38,034 nt of DNA from an uncultured Bacteroidales bacterium. Its GTDB lineage: Bacteria > Bacteroidota > Bacteroidia > Bacteroidales > UBA932. The translations under genes were made by a program, and so were the position numbers. Location: assembly GCA_900546395.1 (NCBI GenBank), contig URDD01000018.1, positions 1 to 38,034 on the forward strand, read 5' to 3'. This document shows positions 1 to 8,844 of the stretch, one piece after another (the stretch's first letter is position 1; the number at the start of each line of letters is the position of its first letter). The notes under the pieces were generated by a model that saw only the letters and a program-made list of their open reading frames with translations, had not been told where the DNA came from and did not search any database.

Positions 1-316
1 ATAGTCAAGCGAATAAACGCTGTAAAATAGTTTAGTTAATCGCCCCTAAATCTGTCAAGCATTTTCAGTGATAGTCACTCTGATGAAACGGCACTTTTGG
101 TTTTCTAAGTTATCAACACTAGCGTGCGTTATTAACAGTTGTTTTTGCCGATACCGGCAACTTTGTGACATTGTCCGATACTGTCAGAGCGTAGCTTTCG
201 TAACGGACAACGGGAATTTCCTTATTCTATACTACAGAAAGCGGGATTTGTCAACAAACTGGGCAAAAATGCCGTTTTTTACCAAATCCCGCCTTTTAAC
301 GTACTATATATCTTGA
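1..316. other. gene-free left edge with several hairpins
   Basis: I see no credible gene here. An open frame from 68 to 316 has no family resemblance and no ribosome binding site. The stretch holds short inverted repeats: TGCCG/CGGCA at 146-159, TTGTCCG/CGGACAA at 171-210, and a longer one at 241-292 listed separately. It may be the 3' untranslated region of the minus-strand lipoprotein gene, or of a gene beyond the left edge. Confidence 0.5.
241..292 (-). terminator. inverted repeat downstream of lipoprotein gene, probable terminator
   Basis: GCGGGATTTG at 241-250 pairs perfectly with CAAATCCCGC at 283-292. A second small hairpin (GGCA, four A, TGCC) is nested inside at about 262-273. It begins 24 nt past the stop of the minus-strand lipoprotein gene. 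No long T-run follows on that strand, so termination is likely but not certain. Confidence 0.5.
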
Positions 317-2011
317 TTACTTCTGAATCAAGCGTTTTCCGGCCGACCTATAGGAAAAATCCGCCTTTCTGCCTGGTGTCGCCATCATCGGATAAACAGA
401 CAGTTGTCGAGCCGCAATAACCGGAAGCTGCTCGACAGGTGTTGCTCCTTCCTTGGTCAAATCTACATACTGGCGTACTGGAACGCCAAAATTACCATCA
501 GCATCCTTGGCCACAGCACATATCGTACTCTCACCCCAATATGCCACAACGAGACCTTCAGTAAAATTCTTCATATCAGGCAGACCATATTCTGTAAGAT
601 TTTTGATTATAGACTTATCTGATGTCTCACGCAAGTCACCAGAGAACACATATGCCCACCATTCTGCGGCATCAGCGGAAGGCTCCACTTTCAGGCTGAC
701 AACAGCATTGCCCTTTGCTCCTTTGAACGTCACAGGATCCAGCTCATAAAGCTTGTCACCGTCAAACCAAGGATACTCAATAATATTCACAGTAGCCGGA
801 GACACTACAGCATCCGGCGCCTTAAATACCTCACTGACAATAAATTTACCTACAGGCTCACCTTCCTGGTTCACACAGACAGCCCACATCATATAATCCT
901 CACCAGGCTCAACATCCATACTATATTCGTACGGGCCGACCGTTCCGATAAGGTTGAGCGTCTCCGCCCTGGTACCGAAGTCTCCGGCATAAATACCTAT
1001 CATTTCATCAAGAATAATGGCTCCCGCTTTCTCTGCATCATTCTCGCAGGACTCAAGAATCATCTGATAATCAGAGGCAAACATTGCATCACAGACATAA
1101 ACAGCAGTCGGGTCACTCGGATAAAAAGCAAAAGTAGAAGGCTTGTTGGCATTCAGAGTACAGTCAAACTCAAATTCACAAAGGTTCGGATCTTCCTCAC
1201 CTGCCTTAACTGGAAATTGCGATACAGCCGCCTCTGTATTTGCAAAGCCGTCCTTACAGCCAAACGCTATCACATCATATTTCCAACCAGGCTTGAGAGT
1301 TTCTGCCACAAATTCCTTTGATCCGCTCAAGATAAAATCTTCAAGGTCTCCAGCTGCAAGATGACTCTCTATAAGGTATTGACGTATATCTTCACCTCTT
1401 GCCTCCACTTCTTCTTTGACTCCGGAAGGCACAATATCCATAAAATAATCATCATCATTTTTGGTTTTCACAGAAACCTTTGCTCCAAACTCCGTCACGT
1501 CAGAGACAGTAATATCAAAAGTATTGGAGGAAGCCTCAACATCCATAGTCACAAACTCCTTTGAATACACCTCTGTCGTAGATTTACCCTTATCATCTAT
1601 CCCTACAGCCACGGCATAATATTTAGAATCAGGCTGAAGAGTAGTAATGTTGTAATCGTCACTGCCATATGAAGTAATCGTTTTTACAGCTTCATCGTAA
1701 CTTTTTCCCTGAGATTCCATAATGCTGCTCACCACATACTGCAAGTAATCATCAAAGCCATGTTTTTGCGCTTCAGTAAAATCTCCTTCTGTAAGAACAT
1801 CACTGTAATATCCCATATCCTTGTCTTTAGCCGTAATATGAACATTTACAGTAACGGTTCCTATTCCACTGACTTCAACTGAAAATTCGGCTTCCTCCTG
1901 CCCGGGAGGTAAAGGTTGCTCTGTGCCAGAGTTATTTTCCGGCTTTGAACATGCTGACGCTGAAAGAATAACAGCAAAGGCCAGCATCATGAATCTAAAT
2001 AAAATTTTCAT
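317..2011 (-). CDS. surface lipoprotein with FN3-like repeats, function unknown
   Basis: A 564-residue protein with a type II signal peptide: hydrophobic stretch at residues 5-20 and lipobox ending at Cys21 (SASAC). The mature N-terminus is Ser/Glu/Pro-rich, as expected of a tethered lipoprotein. The body is a chain of beta-rich segments of about 100-120 residues. They follow the pattern 'F/V-x-V-x-V-x-D-V ... Y-x-x-D ... L-x-P-x-x-x-Y-x-x-x-A-x-G', resembling fibronectin type III domains with a helical insertion. The same pattern appears in the divergently transcribed lipoprotein at 2248-4065, so the two are probably distant paralogues. The C-terminal 60 residues look less domain-like. I do not recognise an enzyme motif. 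An adhesin or glycan-binding role is only a guess. Confidence 0.8.
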   Translation of the reverse strand: MKILFRFMMLAFAVILSASACSKPENNSGTEQPLPPGQEEAEFSVEVSGIGTVTVNVHITAKDKDMGYYSDVLTEGDFTEAQKHGFDDYLQYVVSSIMESQGKSYDEAVKTITSYGSDDYNITTLQPDSKYYAVAVGIDDKGKSTTEVYSKEFVTMDVEASSNTFDITVSDVTEFGAKVSVKTKNDDDYFMDIVPSGVKEEVEARGEDIRQYLIESHLAAGDLEDFILSGSKEFVAETLKPGWKYDVIAFGCKDGFANTEAAVSQFPVKAGEEDPNLCEFEFDCTLNANKPSTFAFYPSDPTAVYVCDAMFASDYQMILESCENDAEKAGAIILDEMIGIYAGDFGTRAETLNLIGTVGPYEYSMDVEPGEDYMMWAVCVNQEGEPVGKFIVSEVFKAPDAVVSPATVNIIEYPWFDGDKLYELDPVTFKGAKGNAVVSLKVEPSADAAEWWAYVFSGDLRETSDKSIIKNLTEYGLPDMKNFTEGLVVAYWGESTICAVAKDADGNFGVPVRQYVDLTKEGATPVEQLPVIAARQLSVYPMMATPGRKADFSYRSAGKRLIQK

Positions 2012-2247
2012 ATCTGATATTGTTTAAAAATAAATAAGAAGTCGTTCAGGCTAATAAATATGTCGCAAAATTTCAGACAATGCCTAACAAAGAAAAAAAA
2101 TTTTTCCGAAAATTCCAATCCTTACGGAACATGTAACTGCAACCAACTCCTGACATCCAAGCCATCCCGCAAAAAAACAAACAAAATTCAAACAGCTTCT
2201 AAGAAGCTATTGAAATTTTTTTATACATTTACATGACGCTAATCTAA

Positions 2248-4065
2248 ATGCAAAAGGTCATGAAAAGTATTTTATCCAAATGCCGAATACAGGCAGCTAT
2301 TCTGTCAACCATAATTTGCATTCCTTTCTTGCTCATATCATGCAGCGATGAGGAAATAACAGACAATAAAAGCAAGACTTTACCAGAGATGCTTACCCTT
2401 AAAATTCTTAATGTAAGTAACACGGGAGTATCTGTCAGATGCGAAAGCAACTCACCCGGAATTCCTTATTACCTGCGTATCTGTCCTTTAGAACTTGCAG
2501 AAGGAATGAACGATAAAGAAATTACAGAACGTGACCTCCAATACTTTGAAGAAGAATGCTCAGCACTGGAAATATCATTAGAAGATTACTTGAATATAAG
2601 GCTGGACAACAATAGCCGCACCACCACCCTGAACAGTCTGGAGCCAGACTCTCCTTACTACGTATATGCATACGGAATAGATTATGCAGGTAAAGTAACA
2701 TCAAAGGTAGCCAGGGCAACATTCCGCACATTAAACAATAATGAAAGCCCTATATCAATAGAAATCCGGGAAGTAGGAATAGACGAAGCCACATTGTCTT
2801 TCTCATCCAAAGACCCTGAAATGACTTATGTACACATGCTTCTGCCTGGTAAAGAATATCTTGGCCTTGACGAATGGGAATGTCTTGACAAACTGACGAA
2901 TACAGGCATTTCAGAAAAAGACATTACAAAAGGAGATGCTGTACGCACATTCACCGGACTGCAGCCAGATACTGAATACATGGCATTCGCTTTCGGATAC
3001 GACAGAGAAAACAGCCTGGCAACCACTTCTCTCGCACGCAAAAGCTTCAGTACAGGAAGACAACAGTCCGGATTTACCGTAGATATTGCAGTAAGCGACA
3101 TAACTGCCGAAAATGCCAAAGTCACATTCATTCCATCTGACAACAGCCATGAATACTTTTTCAACATACAAATGGAAGACAAATATAAAGGCATGTCTGA
3201 CAATGAAATAATTGAAAAAGCAATAAAGGATGCAGATGGTTATTTCTTCAACTCTTACCTTATATCAGGCAAATTCACAGATACACCCAGACTTGTCCAT
3301 GACACAAACTACATAGCCTATGCCTTCGGATATGACAGGGCTACAAATAAAATTACTACAGGACTCTTCAAGACAATCTTCCGGTCAGGACATCTGGATG
3401 TCAGCAAACTTTCTTTCAGTATAAGCGTGACCGATCTCACATCAGACACAGGTACAGTCACATTTACCCCAAGCAATGACATTGACCGCTACTTCTACTA
3501 TGTTACCGAATCTTCAGACTTCAACGGACTTATCTCTGATGATGAAATAATAAAGAAAGCATTATCGCTACCGGTATATGCTTCCATATTCATATCTACA
3601 GGTGGAAAAACCATACACAAAGCCGAACTAAATCCCGGAACCGAATACACGGCAATCGCATTCGGATATAGCACATCTGAAGTAGCTACTACCAGGCCTT
3701 ACATGCATATTTTCGAAACAGAAGCATGGCCAGATCCGTCACAACAGTTCAAGATAACTTCTGAAACCACGTCAACATCCGCAACATTCAGAATAATTCC
3801 GGCTGACAAGAAGATGAAATACTTTTCCGACATAATTAGTGCGGAAGATGCATCAGGTCTTGACAATACAGGCCTTATAAAAAAACTCATTGACGAAGCA
3901 TGGAACATTGATTCATACATACGTTCCGGCATCAAGGACGACGGACCCTTTACCGGACTCAAGCCGGATACAGAATATCTTTATGTCATATTCGGATACG
4001 ACCAAAAAAACTCATCAGCAACAACAGAAGCTACAATACATAAATTCAACACTCTTAAAGAATAA
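2248..4065 (+). CDS. surface lipoprotein with five FN3-like repeats, function unknown
   Basis: A 605-residue lipoprotein. The lipobox ends at Cys32 (LLISC); a second Met at codon 5 could be the true start. Five repeats of roughly 105 residues follow, starting near residues 47, 163, 270, 386 and 498. Each has the core 'F-x-I-x-V-x-D-x-T ... Y-F ... D-N-E-I-I-x-K-A ... L-x-P-D-T-x-Y-x-A-x-A-F-G-Y-D'. The beta strands at both ends resemble FN3 and the middle looks like an inserted helix. No catalytic motif is visible. It is divergent from the related lipoprotein at 317-2011 and separated from it by 236 bp. It is followed after 4 nt by the PH-domain gene, which is probably co-transcribed. A possible -7 box (TACATTTA, 2224-2231) lies 16 nt before the start. 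Confidence 0.8.
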   Translation: MQKVMKSILSKCRIQAAILSTIICIPFLLISCSDEEITDNKSKTLPEMLTLKILNVSNTGVSVRCESNSPGIPYYLRICPLELAEGMNDKEITERDLQYFEEECSALEISLEDYLNIRLDNNSRTTTLNSLEPDSPYYVYAYGIDYAGKVTSKVARATFRTLNNNESPISIEIREVGIDEATLSFSSKDPEMTYVHMLLPGKEYLGLDEWECLDKLTNTGISEKDITKGDAVRTFTGLQPDTEYMAFAFGYDRENSLATTSLARKSFSTGRQQSGFTVDIAVSDITAENAKVTFIPSDNSHEYFFNIQMEDKYKGMSDNEIIEKAIKDADGYFFNSYLISGKFTDTPRLVHDTNYIAYAFGYDRATNKITTGLFKTIFRSGHLDVSKLSFSISVTDLTSDTGTVTFTPSNDIDRYFYYVTESSDFNGLISDDEIIKKALSLPVYASIFISTGGKTIHKAELNPGTEYTAIAFGYSTSEVATTRPYMHIFETEAWPDPSQQFKITSETTSTSATFRIIPADKKMKYFSDIISAEDASGLDNTGLIKKLIDEAWNIDSYIRSGIKDDGPFTGLKPDTEYLYVIFGYDQKNSSATTEATIHKFNTLKE

Positions 4066-4069
4066 AAAC

Positions 4070-4444
4070 ATGGGAATAATAAATGCACTCCTGGGAAACG
4101 CATCTGAAATAAATACAGATAGCCTACAGAAAGAATACAGTAATTTGCTGTGTGAAGGTGAATACATAGAAAATGCTTATAAAATAATAAGGGACAAATG
4201 GATATTCACCAACAAACGTCTCATAATACAAGACACTCAGGGCGTTACAGGAAGCAAACGAGAATATCATTCGATTCCGTACGGAAGCATAGTACATTTC
4301 TCTATAGAAACTGCAGGGACTTTCGACACCGACTCTGAAATGAAGCTATGGGTAAAAGGTTCGAGTATGCCATTTACACAAGATTTCGGAAGAAACTCAA
4401 ATATTGAAGAAATACAGAGAGTGCTTGCCGGACATATTCTGTAG
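4070..4444 (+). CDS. bacterial PH-domain protein (bPH_1, YvbH N-terminal-like)
   Basis: A 124-residue cytoplasmic protein that is essentially one bacterial pleckstrin-homology domain of the bPH_1 type. Typical signatures are visible: 'Y-K-I-I-R-D-K-W-I-F-T-N-K-R-L-I', then 'Q-G-V-T-G-S-K', 'I-P-Y-G-S-I', and 'F-S-I-E-T-A-G-T-F-D-T-D-S-E-M-K-L-W-V'. I chose the ATG at 4070 because it lies 4 nt after the preceding stop codon and because the family begins near there. The frame stays open upstream, but that part only shadows the lipoprotein gene. There is no signal peptide. What the family does in bacteria is poorly known. Co-transcription with a surface lipoprotein is inferred from the spacing and from the terminator just after this gene. 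Confidence 0.88.
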   Translation: MGIINALLGNASEINTDSLQKEYSNLLCEGEYIENAYKIIRDKWIFTNKRLIIQDTQGVTGSKREYHSIPYGSIVHFSIETAGTFDTDSEMKLWVKGSSMPFTQDFGRNSNIEEIQRVLAGHIL

Positions 4445-4483
4445 AAATTTCCAAATACCGGACAATCAGGTTTCTATGATTAT

Positions 4484-4523
4484 AAAAGACTGTGCCAGAA
4501 TATTTATTTTGACACAGTCTTTT
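4484..4523 (+). terminator. intrinsic terminator, copy 1 of a stem-loop family with a fixed loop
   Basis: A 13-bp stem with one mismatch (C4495 opposite A4512) joins AAAAGACTGTGCC to GACACAGTCTTTT, starting 40 nt after the PH-domain stop. The loop GAATATTTATTTT is the same as in the elements at 18555-18594 and 20336-20377 when those are read on the minus strand. Confidence 0.8.
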
Positions 4524-4581
4524 AATGTACGTCACTCATACTTATCGTAAAATATCCGGTACAATGTAACATGAAAAACGG

Positions 4582-4589
4582 TATTTTTG
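4582..4589 (+). promoter_or_regulatory. Bacteroides-type -7 box for the GNAT/nitrilase gene
   Basis: TATTTTTG fits TAnnTTTG exactly and lies 50 nt before the start codon at 4640. No good -33 TTTG is present at the expected distance. Confidence 0.4.
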
Positions 4590-4639
4590 TATTCTGTCTG
4601 AAATTTTAAACATACAGACCATAAAAAGTCTTAATTAAA

Positions 4640-6160
4640 ATGGAAATCAACAAAGTAGAAATAAGAAACCTGCAGATGCAGGACTATGACCAGCTGGCCA
4701 GTTCATTCACACGCGTCTATGCAGACGGAAGCGACGAATTCTGGACACCGGAGCAAATCGGAAAACTTCTTGAAATCTTCCCAGAAGGACAGATAGTAGT
4801 AGTGGTTGATGACAAAATCGTAGGGTGCGCACTTTCTCTGATAGTCAACTACGACGATGTAAAAAACGACCATACCTATGCCCAGGTAACAGGTAAAGAA
4901 ACATTTGACACCCACACCAGAAACGGGAATATCCTGTACGGCATAGAAGTGTTCATCCACCCTGACTACAGGGGACTGAGACTTGCAAGACGAATGTACG
5001 AATACCGCAAGGAACTCTGCGAAAAACTGAACCTTAAGGCTATAATGTTCGGGGGAAGACTCCCGAACTATCACAAATACGCAGACAAACTGCGGCCAAA
5101 AGAATATATCGACAAGGTCAGACAGAGAGAAATCTATGACCCTGTACTGCTGTTCCAGTTGTCAAATGATTTCCACGTGCGCAAAGTAATGCGCAACTAC
5201 CTGCCAAATGATGAAGAATCCTGCCACTATGCCTGTCTTCTGCAGTGGGACAACATCTACTACCAGCCACCTACAGAAGAGTACATATCACCCAAGACCA
5301 CAGTGCGTGTAGGAATAGTCCAGTGGCAGATGAGAGGATACAAGACTCTTGATGACCTGTTTGAGCAGGTTGAGTTTTTCGTTGACTCCGTAAGCGGATA
5401 CAAGAGTGACTTTGTCCTGTTCCCTGAATACTTCAATGCCCCACTGATGGCTGAGTTCAACAATATGGGAGAATCACAGGCTATCCGGGGACTTGCACAA
5501 TATACCGATGAAATCCGGGAAAGATTCATAGCACTGGCTATCAAATACAACATCAACATCATAACGGGAAGTATGCCTCTCATAAAGGACAACGGGAAAC
5601 TGTACAATGCAGGCTTCCTGTGCAGGCGTGACGGCAGCTATGAAATGTATGAAAAACTCCATGTCACCCCTGACGAAATGAAATGCTGGGGACTCAGCGG
5701 AGGAAATACCATACACACTTTCGAGACAGATTGTGCCAAAATCGGCATCCTTATATGCTACGACGTCGAATTTCCTGAATTGTCCCGACTTCTTGCTGAA
5801 GACGGAATGCAGATACTCTTCGTGCCGTTCCTCACCGATACCCAGAATGCTTACTCAAGAGTAAGGGTCTGCGCACAGGCAAGGGCTATCGAAAACGAAT
5901 GCTTCGTAGTAATAGCGGGAAGTGTCGGAAATCTTCCTAAAGTACATAACATGGATATACAATACGCACAATCAGGAGTATTCACCCCTTGTGACTTTGC
6001 GTTTCCTACAGACGGCCGCAGGGCAGAAGCTACACCTAACACAGAAATGATTCTGGTTTCGGATGTAAACCTTAACCTGCTTAACGAACTGCATACATAT
6101 GGAAGCGTACGCAACCTGAAAGACCGCCGCAGCGACCTTTATCAAGTAAAAAGACAATAA
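4640..6160 (+). CDS. bifunctional GNAT acetyltransferase / carbon-nitrogen hydrolase
   Basis: A 506-residue cytoplasmic fusion. Residues 1 to about 210 form a GNAT fold; the acetyl-CoA loop is seen as R111-G-L-R-L-A116 after a 'GIEVFIHPDY' strand. Residues 222-500 are a nitrilase-superfamily domain with the full Glu-Lys-Cys triad: E263 (FPEYF), K339 (YEKLH) and C373 (LICYDVEFPE). The nitrilase part resembles amidases acting on small amides or carbamoyl compounds. The natural substrate of this fusion is not known to me; acetylation of an amine coupled to amide hydrolysis is inference. This two-domain arrangement recurs in Bacteroidetes and other bacteria, so it is not a sequencing artefact. 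It is followed 27 nt later by a secreted esterase gene on the same strand, probably in one operon. A -7 box lies at 4582. Confidence 0.93.
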   Translation: MEINKVEIRNLQMQDYDQLASSFTRVYADGSDEFWTPEQIGKLLEIFPEGQIVVVVDDKIVGCALSLIVNYDDVKNDHTYAQVTGKETFDTHTRNGNILYGIEVFIHPDYRGLRLARRMYEYRKELCEKLNLKAIMFGGRLPNYHKYADKLRPKEYIDKVRQREIYDPVLLFQLSNDFHVRKVMRNYLPNDEESCHYACLLQWDNIYYQPPTEEYISPKTTVRVGIVQWQMRGYKTLDDLFEQVEFFVDSVSGYKSDFVLFPEYFNAPLMAEFNNMGESQAIRGLAQYTDEIRERFIALAIKYNINIITGSMPLIKDNGKLYNAGFLCRRDGSYEMYEKLHVTPDEMKCWGLSGGNTIHTFETDCAKIGILICYDVEFPELSRLLAEDGMQILFVPFLTDTQNAYSRVRVCAQARAIENECFVVIAGSVGNLPKVHNMDIQYAQSGVFTPCDFAFPTDGRRAEATPNTEMILVSDVNLNLLNELHTYGSVRNLKDRRSDLYQVKRQ

Positions 6161-6187
6161 TAAAACAAATACTAATCCTAAATCAAA

Positions 6188-7057
6188 ATGAAACGGACAC
6201 TGATCATCGCAATCACAATGCTGCTGCTTGCGGCTACTATGAACGGACAGAAAAAATCCACTGCAGTAAACCTGAGCATTGACAGCGAAGTGCTGTCAAA
6301 ACCGATAGACTACACCGTAATCCTTCCTCCAGGCTACAACGAAAACCAGGACAAACACTATCCGGTACTTTACCTTCTGCACGGAATGTACGGAATAAAC
6401 ACAGACTGGGTAAAAAACGGTAATGCAGACAAAGAGTCCGCAAGGATAATGAAAGAATGGGGCTGCAAAGAAATGATAATAGTAACCCCAAACGCCGGAG
6501 GGGCCGACCCTGTCACCCAGCAGAACGGCTATTTTGACATCCCCGGATGGCCTTACGAACAATTTTTCTTCACAGAGTTCATACCTTATATCGAAAAGGA
6601 ATTCAGAACCATACCGGATAAGGGACATAGAGCTATAGCCGGACTGTCAATGGGAGGAGGAGGCTCGCTCAGCTATGCAATGAGACATCCGGAAATGTTC
6701 TGTGCCGTATATGCAATGAGCGCATGGGCTGCACTGACTGCAGAGCAGAAAAAAGCAGGTTATGAAACAGCAAAAGGGAAAATAGCCCCCCTGCAGGAAT
6801 CAGTTCACGAACATGACTGTATAGAATTTGTAAAAAATGCAGACGATAAAACAAAAGAAGCTCTGAAATCAGTAAAATGGTTTATCGACTGCGGAGACGA
6901 CGACTTCCTTCTTGACGTTAACCTGAGTCTGTACCAGGCTTTCAGACAAAAAGGCATTCCATGCCAGCTTAGAGTAAGAGACGGAGTCCACGACTGGGAG
7001 TACTGGCATACCGCACTGTCAATGTGTCTTCCATTCGTAAGTATCAATTTCGAATAA
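6188..7057 (+). CDS. secreted alpha/beta-hydrolase esterase (esterase D / feruloyl-esterase-like)
   Basis: A 289-residue protein with a cleavable signal peptide (residues 1-20) and no lipobox cysteine, so probably periplasmic or released. The fold is that of the putative esterase family that includes esterase D and feruloyl esterases. 'YLLHGMYG' (oxyanion-hole region) is at 62-69, the nucleophile elbow G-L-S154-M-G at 152-156, an acidic residue near D234-D239, and the catalytic His268 in 'DGVHDWEYW'. Length and motif order are normal for the family. Substrates could be sugar acetyl or feruloyl esters; nothing in the sequence decides. It lies in a probable operon with the preceding GNAT/nitrilase gene. 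The next gene, a transporter, has its own promoter. Confidence 0.9.
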   Translation: MKRTLIIAITMLLLAATMNGQKKSTAVNLSIDSEVLSKPIDYTVILPPGYNENQDKHYPVLYLLHGMYGINTDWVKNGNADKESARIMKEWGCKEMIIVTPNAGGADPVTQQNGYFDIPGWPYEQFFFTEFIPYIEKEFRTIPDKGHRAIAGLSMGGGGSLSYAMRHPEMFCAVYAMSAWAALTAEQKKAGYETAKGKIAPLQESVHEHDCIEFVKNADDKTKEALKSVKWFIDCGDDDFLLDVNLSLYQAFRQKGIPCQLRVRDGVHDWEYWHTALSMCLPFVSINFE

Positions 7058-7090
7058 TAAAAGCATCCGTGATTTAAAAACGTAACAAAA

Positions 7091-7121
7091 TTTTTATCTG
7101 AAATAAAAATACCTATATTTG
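7091..7121 (+). promoter_or_regulatory. promoter of the DASS transporter gene
   Basis: The -33 element is TTTT (7091-7094), followed by a 19-nt spacer and a -7 element TATATTTG (7114-7121), a perfect TAnnTTTG. The start codon is 42 nt further on. Confidence 0.65.
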
Positions 7122-7163
7122 CAGGCTGTATTACTAACACAAACACTAAACTAATAATCTGAT

Positions 7164-8678
7164 ATGTTTACCAATTTTCAGGGTGCAAACCTTGTAGAAG
7201 CCTACCATAACTGGAAAAAGGCAAGAAAAACCACTCCGGGCAACAATATTGCCCGAACCATCAAACTTATTATTGCAGTAACGACTCTGCTTGTATTATG
7301 GAATCTCCCTACGACTGCTTTCGGACTGGAAGGTCTAACAATCATCGAGCAGAGAGTCATAGCCATTTTCGCATACGCTACACTGATGTGGGTATTTGAG
7401 GCTGTTCCTGCCTGGACCACATCAATGAGCGTAGTAGTAATGCTCCTTTTTGCGGCTTCCGACAGCAGTCTGTGGTTCTTCGAAAACAGGTGGGATCCTG
7501 AAGTTCTTGGAACAGCAATAAGCTATAAATCAATCCTGCACTGCTTTGCAGACCCTATCATCATGCTGTTCATCGGAGGATTCATCCTCGCGATTGCAGC
7601 AACAAAGAGCGGTCTTGATGCAGTACTTGCCAAGTCAATGCTTAAACCTTTCGGAACCCAGTCAAAGTTTGTGCTGCTCGGTTTCATTATGGTTACAGGT
7701 ATTTTCTCAATGTTCCTCAGCAACACTGCAACAGCAGCCATGATGCTCACATTCCTCACCCCGGTGCTCAAGGCGCTTCCTGCAGACGGCAAAGGAAAGG
7801 TAGCACTTGCACTTTCGATTCCTATTGCAGCCAATGTAGGAGGAATGGCTACTCCTATCGGAACACCTCCGAATGCCATCGTGCTGAAGTATCTCAACGA
7901 CCCTGAGGGTCTTAACCTTAACATCGGATTCGGCGAATGGATGAGTTTCATGCTTCCGTTCACAATAATAGTACTCCTTATCGCATGGGTACTTCTCCTC
8001 AAACTTTTCCCATTCAAACAGAAGACTATCCATCTTGAAATAGAAGGAGAAGTGAAGAAAGACTGGAGATCTGTCCTTGTTTACATCACATTTGCAGTTA
8101 CTGTTCTTCTTTGGATTTGCGACAAATATACAGGAGTCAACTCAAACGTAGTGGCAATGCTTCCTGTGGGAGTATTCTGTATCACAGGCATCATAACAAA
8201 GCGTGATCTGGAAGAGATCAACTGGAGCGTTCTCTGGATGGTAGCCGGAGGTTTTGCTCTCGGAGTGGCCCTTCAGGAAACTGGTCTTGCAAAGCATATG
8301 ATTTCATCTATTCCATTCAACCAGTGGCCGCCACTTGTAATGATAATAGGTTCAGGACTCATCTGCTACGCAATGGCAAACTTCATATCGCACACTGCGA
8401 CAGCAGCCCTTCTGGTTCCAATTCTTGCGATTGTAGGTATCAGCATGAAAGACATTCTTATGCCGCTCGGAGGCGTAGAAACCCTGCTTATCGGTGTTGC
8501 TATCGGCTCTTCACTTGCAATGATTCTTCCTATCAGTACGCCGCCTAATGCCCTTGCCCACGCAACCGGTATGGTAGAGCAGAAAGATATGGTAAAGACC
8601 GGTATCGTTATGGGTGCACTCGGACTCCTGCTCGGTTATACTATGCTCTACTTCCTCGGAAGCAACGGCCTGGTATAG
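7164..8678 (+). CDS. DASS/SLC13-family sodium-coupled anion symporter
   Basis: A 504-residue inner-membrane protein with about 11-12 hydrophobic segments, the usual length for divalent anion:sodium symporters that move C4-dicarboxylates such as succinate, sometimes sulfate. The first hairpin signature S-N-T at 186-188 (LSNTATAAM) and the following 'PIGTPPNAI' at 231-239 are intact. In the second repeat the matching motif reads S-H-T (FISHTATAAL), with His where the classical motif has Asn; the partner 'PISTPPNALAHATG' is present. This could affect one sodium site or simply be a subfamily trait. For a succinate-producing anaerobe, dicarboxylate exchange is plausible. It is monocistronic by its own promoter at 7091-7121 and the strong hairpin at 8692. 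Confidence 0.93.
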   Translation: MFTNFQGANLVEAYHNWKKARKTTPGNNIARTIKLIIAVTTLLVLWNLPTTAFGLEGLTIIEQRVIAIFAYATLMWVFEAVPAWTTSMSVVVMLLFAASDSSLWFFENRWDPEVLGTAISYKSILHCFADPIIMLFIGGFILAIAATKSGLDAVLAKSMLKPFGTQSKFVLLGFIMVTGIFSMFLSNTATAAMMLTFLTPVLKALPADGKGKVALALSIPIAANVGGMATPIGTPPNAIVLKYLNDPEGLNLNIGFGEWMSFMLPFTIIVLLIAWVLLLKLFPFKQKTIHLEIEGEVKKDWRSVLVYITFAVTVLLWICDKYTGVNSNVVAMLPVGVFCITGIITKRDLEEINWSVLWMVAGGFALGVALQETGLAKHMISSIPFNQWPPLVMIIGSGLICYAMANFISHTATAALLVPILAIVGISMKDILMPLGGVETLLIGVAIGSSLAMILPISTPPNALAHATGMVEQKDMVKTGIVMGALGLLLGYTMLYFLGSNGLV

Positions 8679-8691
8679 CAGCAGACATATC

Positions 8692-8747
8692 ATACGAATA
8701 GAAATGCCCTCAAAGCTACAAGGCTTTGAGGGCATTTCTATTCGTAT
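8692..8747. terminator. 25-bp perfect inverted repeat, bidirectional terminator
   Basis: Arms at 8692-8716 and 8723-8747 are perfectly complementary over 25 bp around a 6-nt loop (TACAAG). The core of the arm is GCCCTCAAAGC. It lies 13 nt after the transporter stop, between convergent genes. The stem is unusually long for a terminator. There is no clear T-run. Confidence 0.65.
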
Positions 8748-8844
8748 CAAATTTAAAGATTTCTTCCGGCGGCAAATTTGCCATTTCAGAGCCGCACAGA
8801 CCGATAATACAGACTGGTAAGAAAAAACTTGTATTAAGTTTATT

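Noticed and set aside
68..316. An 82-codon open frame at the left edge
   Set aside because: No family resemblance, no ribosome binding site, and it runs through inverted repeats.
3890..4069. An upstream extension of the PH-domain frame
   Set aside because: It overlaps the lipoprotein gene in another frame and adds nothing like the family; the ATG at 4070 fits spacing and homology.
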